Shown here one piece after another: positions 57,248-57,368 of a DNA stretch of 57,368 nt. Below the pieces are notes generated by a model, which saw only the letters and a list, made by a program, of their open reading frames with translations, did not search any database and was not told the origin of the DNA. The position numbers and the translations under genes are program-made. The DNA lies in the IMG/VR virus record IMGVR_UViG_3300020221_000020, positions 1-57,368 of that record; one strand, given 5' to 3'. Positions within the stretch are counted from its first letter, which is position 1; every line of letters begins with the position of its first letter. Origin of the DNA: a virus.

Positions 57248-57368
57248 TCTTCACCTGCCAAAAAGTCTTCTACCTTATTTAGACGCTCATATAAAACATT
57301 CAATGCATCAGGTAGACTTTTGTAATCTTCTCCAGGTGGTCTGTATTCCAGAATAAATGGATCAGGAA
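57235..57368 (-). CDS. Partial CDS, C-terminal end of a probable baseplate hub protein (gp5-like)
   Basis: An open frame enters from the right edge of the window and ends at a TAG at 57237-57235, giving 43 C-terminal residues that start PDPFILEYRPPG and finish AGEECHK. The last 25 residues (from about LPDALNVLYERLNKVEDF) are likely helical. The stop lies 13 bases inside the PAAR gene that follows, a translationally coupled arrangement. In T4 the PAAR protein gp5.4 follows the hub/lysozyme gene 5, so a gp5-like identity is inferred from position only. No catalytic part is visible because the rest lies outside the window. Confidence 0.55.
   Translation of the reverse strand, partial: PDPFILEYRPPGEDYKSLPDALNVLYERLNKVEDFLAGEECHK

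Overview
The window is a contiguous late (virion structure and DNA packaging) module of a T4-like marine myovirus. All supported genes lie on the minus strand, so the operon reads from base 57368 down to base 1. The low GC, the T4 gene order (25-6-[7]-8-fibres-13-14-15-16-17-18-19-20-67-21-22-23-[3]-uvsY), the DUF4815 baseplate giant, DUF6321, and the many T4-late-type promoters (nATAAATA or CTAAATA) point to a cyanophage-type or pelagiphage-type myovirus. The sequence does not decide between a picocyanobacterial and a SAR11 host. I saw no tRNA gene, CRISPR array, insertion sequence or photosynthesis gene. No non-coding gap exceeds about 85 bases.

Layout in transcription order. (1) 57368-56087: the C-terminal end of a probable baseplate hub protein (gp5-like), a PAAR-type spike tip, and three small conserved proteins. 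(2) 56003-43008: baseplate wedge proteins gp25 and gp6, a 2947-residue giant in the gp7 position, and gp8. (3) 42964-16943: a 2844-residue DUF4815 structural protein followed by a long fibre and adhesin region. This region holds two multidomain proteins of about 1640 residues, several mid-size fibre proteins with related N-termini, and three small coiled-coil proteins placed between them. (4) 16931-13987: an unusual insert with two proteins of unknown function and a fusion of a U32-peptidase-like iron-sulfur TIM barrel with a SAM methyltransferase. (5) 13956-8251: neck proteins gp13 and gp14, tail sheath stabiliser gp15, small terminase gp16, three small proteins, large terminase gp17 and a zinc-finger miniprotein. 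(6) 8166-736: sheath gp18, tube gp19, portal gp20, a gp67-like core peptide, protease gp21, scaffold gp22 and major capsid gp23. (7) 663-1: a tail-tube-like or tail completion protein and the 5' part of uvsY.

The genes make head, neck, tail, baseplate and fibres. Many are coupled by 1-13 base overlaps. Late-promoter motifs break the operon into sub-units, and in several places the motif overlaps the stop codon of the gene before it. Two rho-independent terminators are visible. One follows gp23 (690-716). The other (28988-29020) carries a TATAAATA promoter in its own loop.

The most interesting items are the U32-like/methyltransferase fusion with its unknown neighbours, the terminator/promoter hybrid element, a near-consensus sigma70 promoter inside the late packaging genes, a YHYH domain embedded in a baseplate giant, and widespread domain sharing among the fibre and baseplate proteins.
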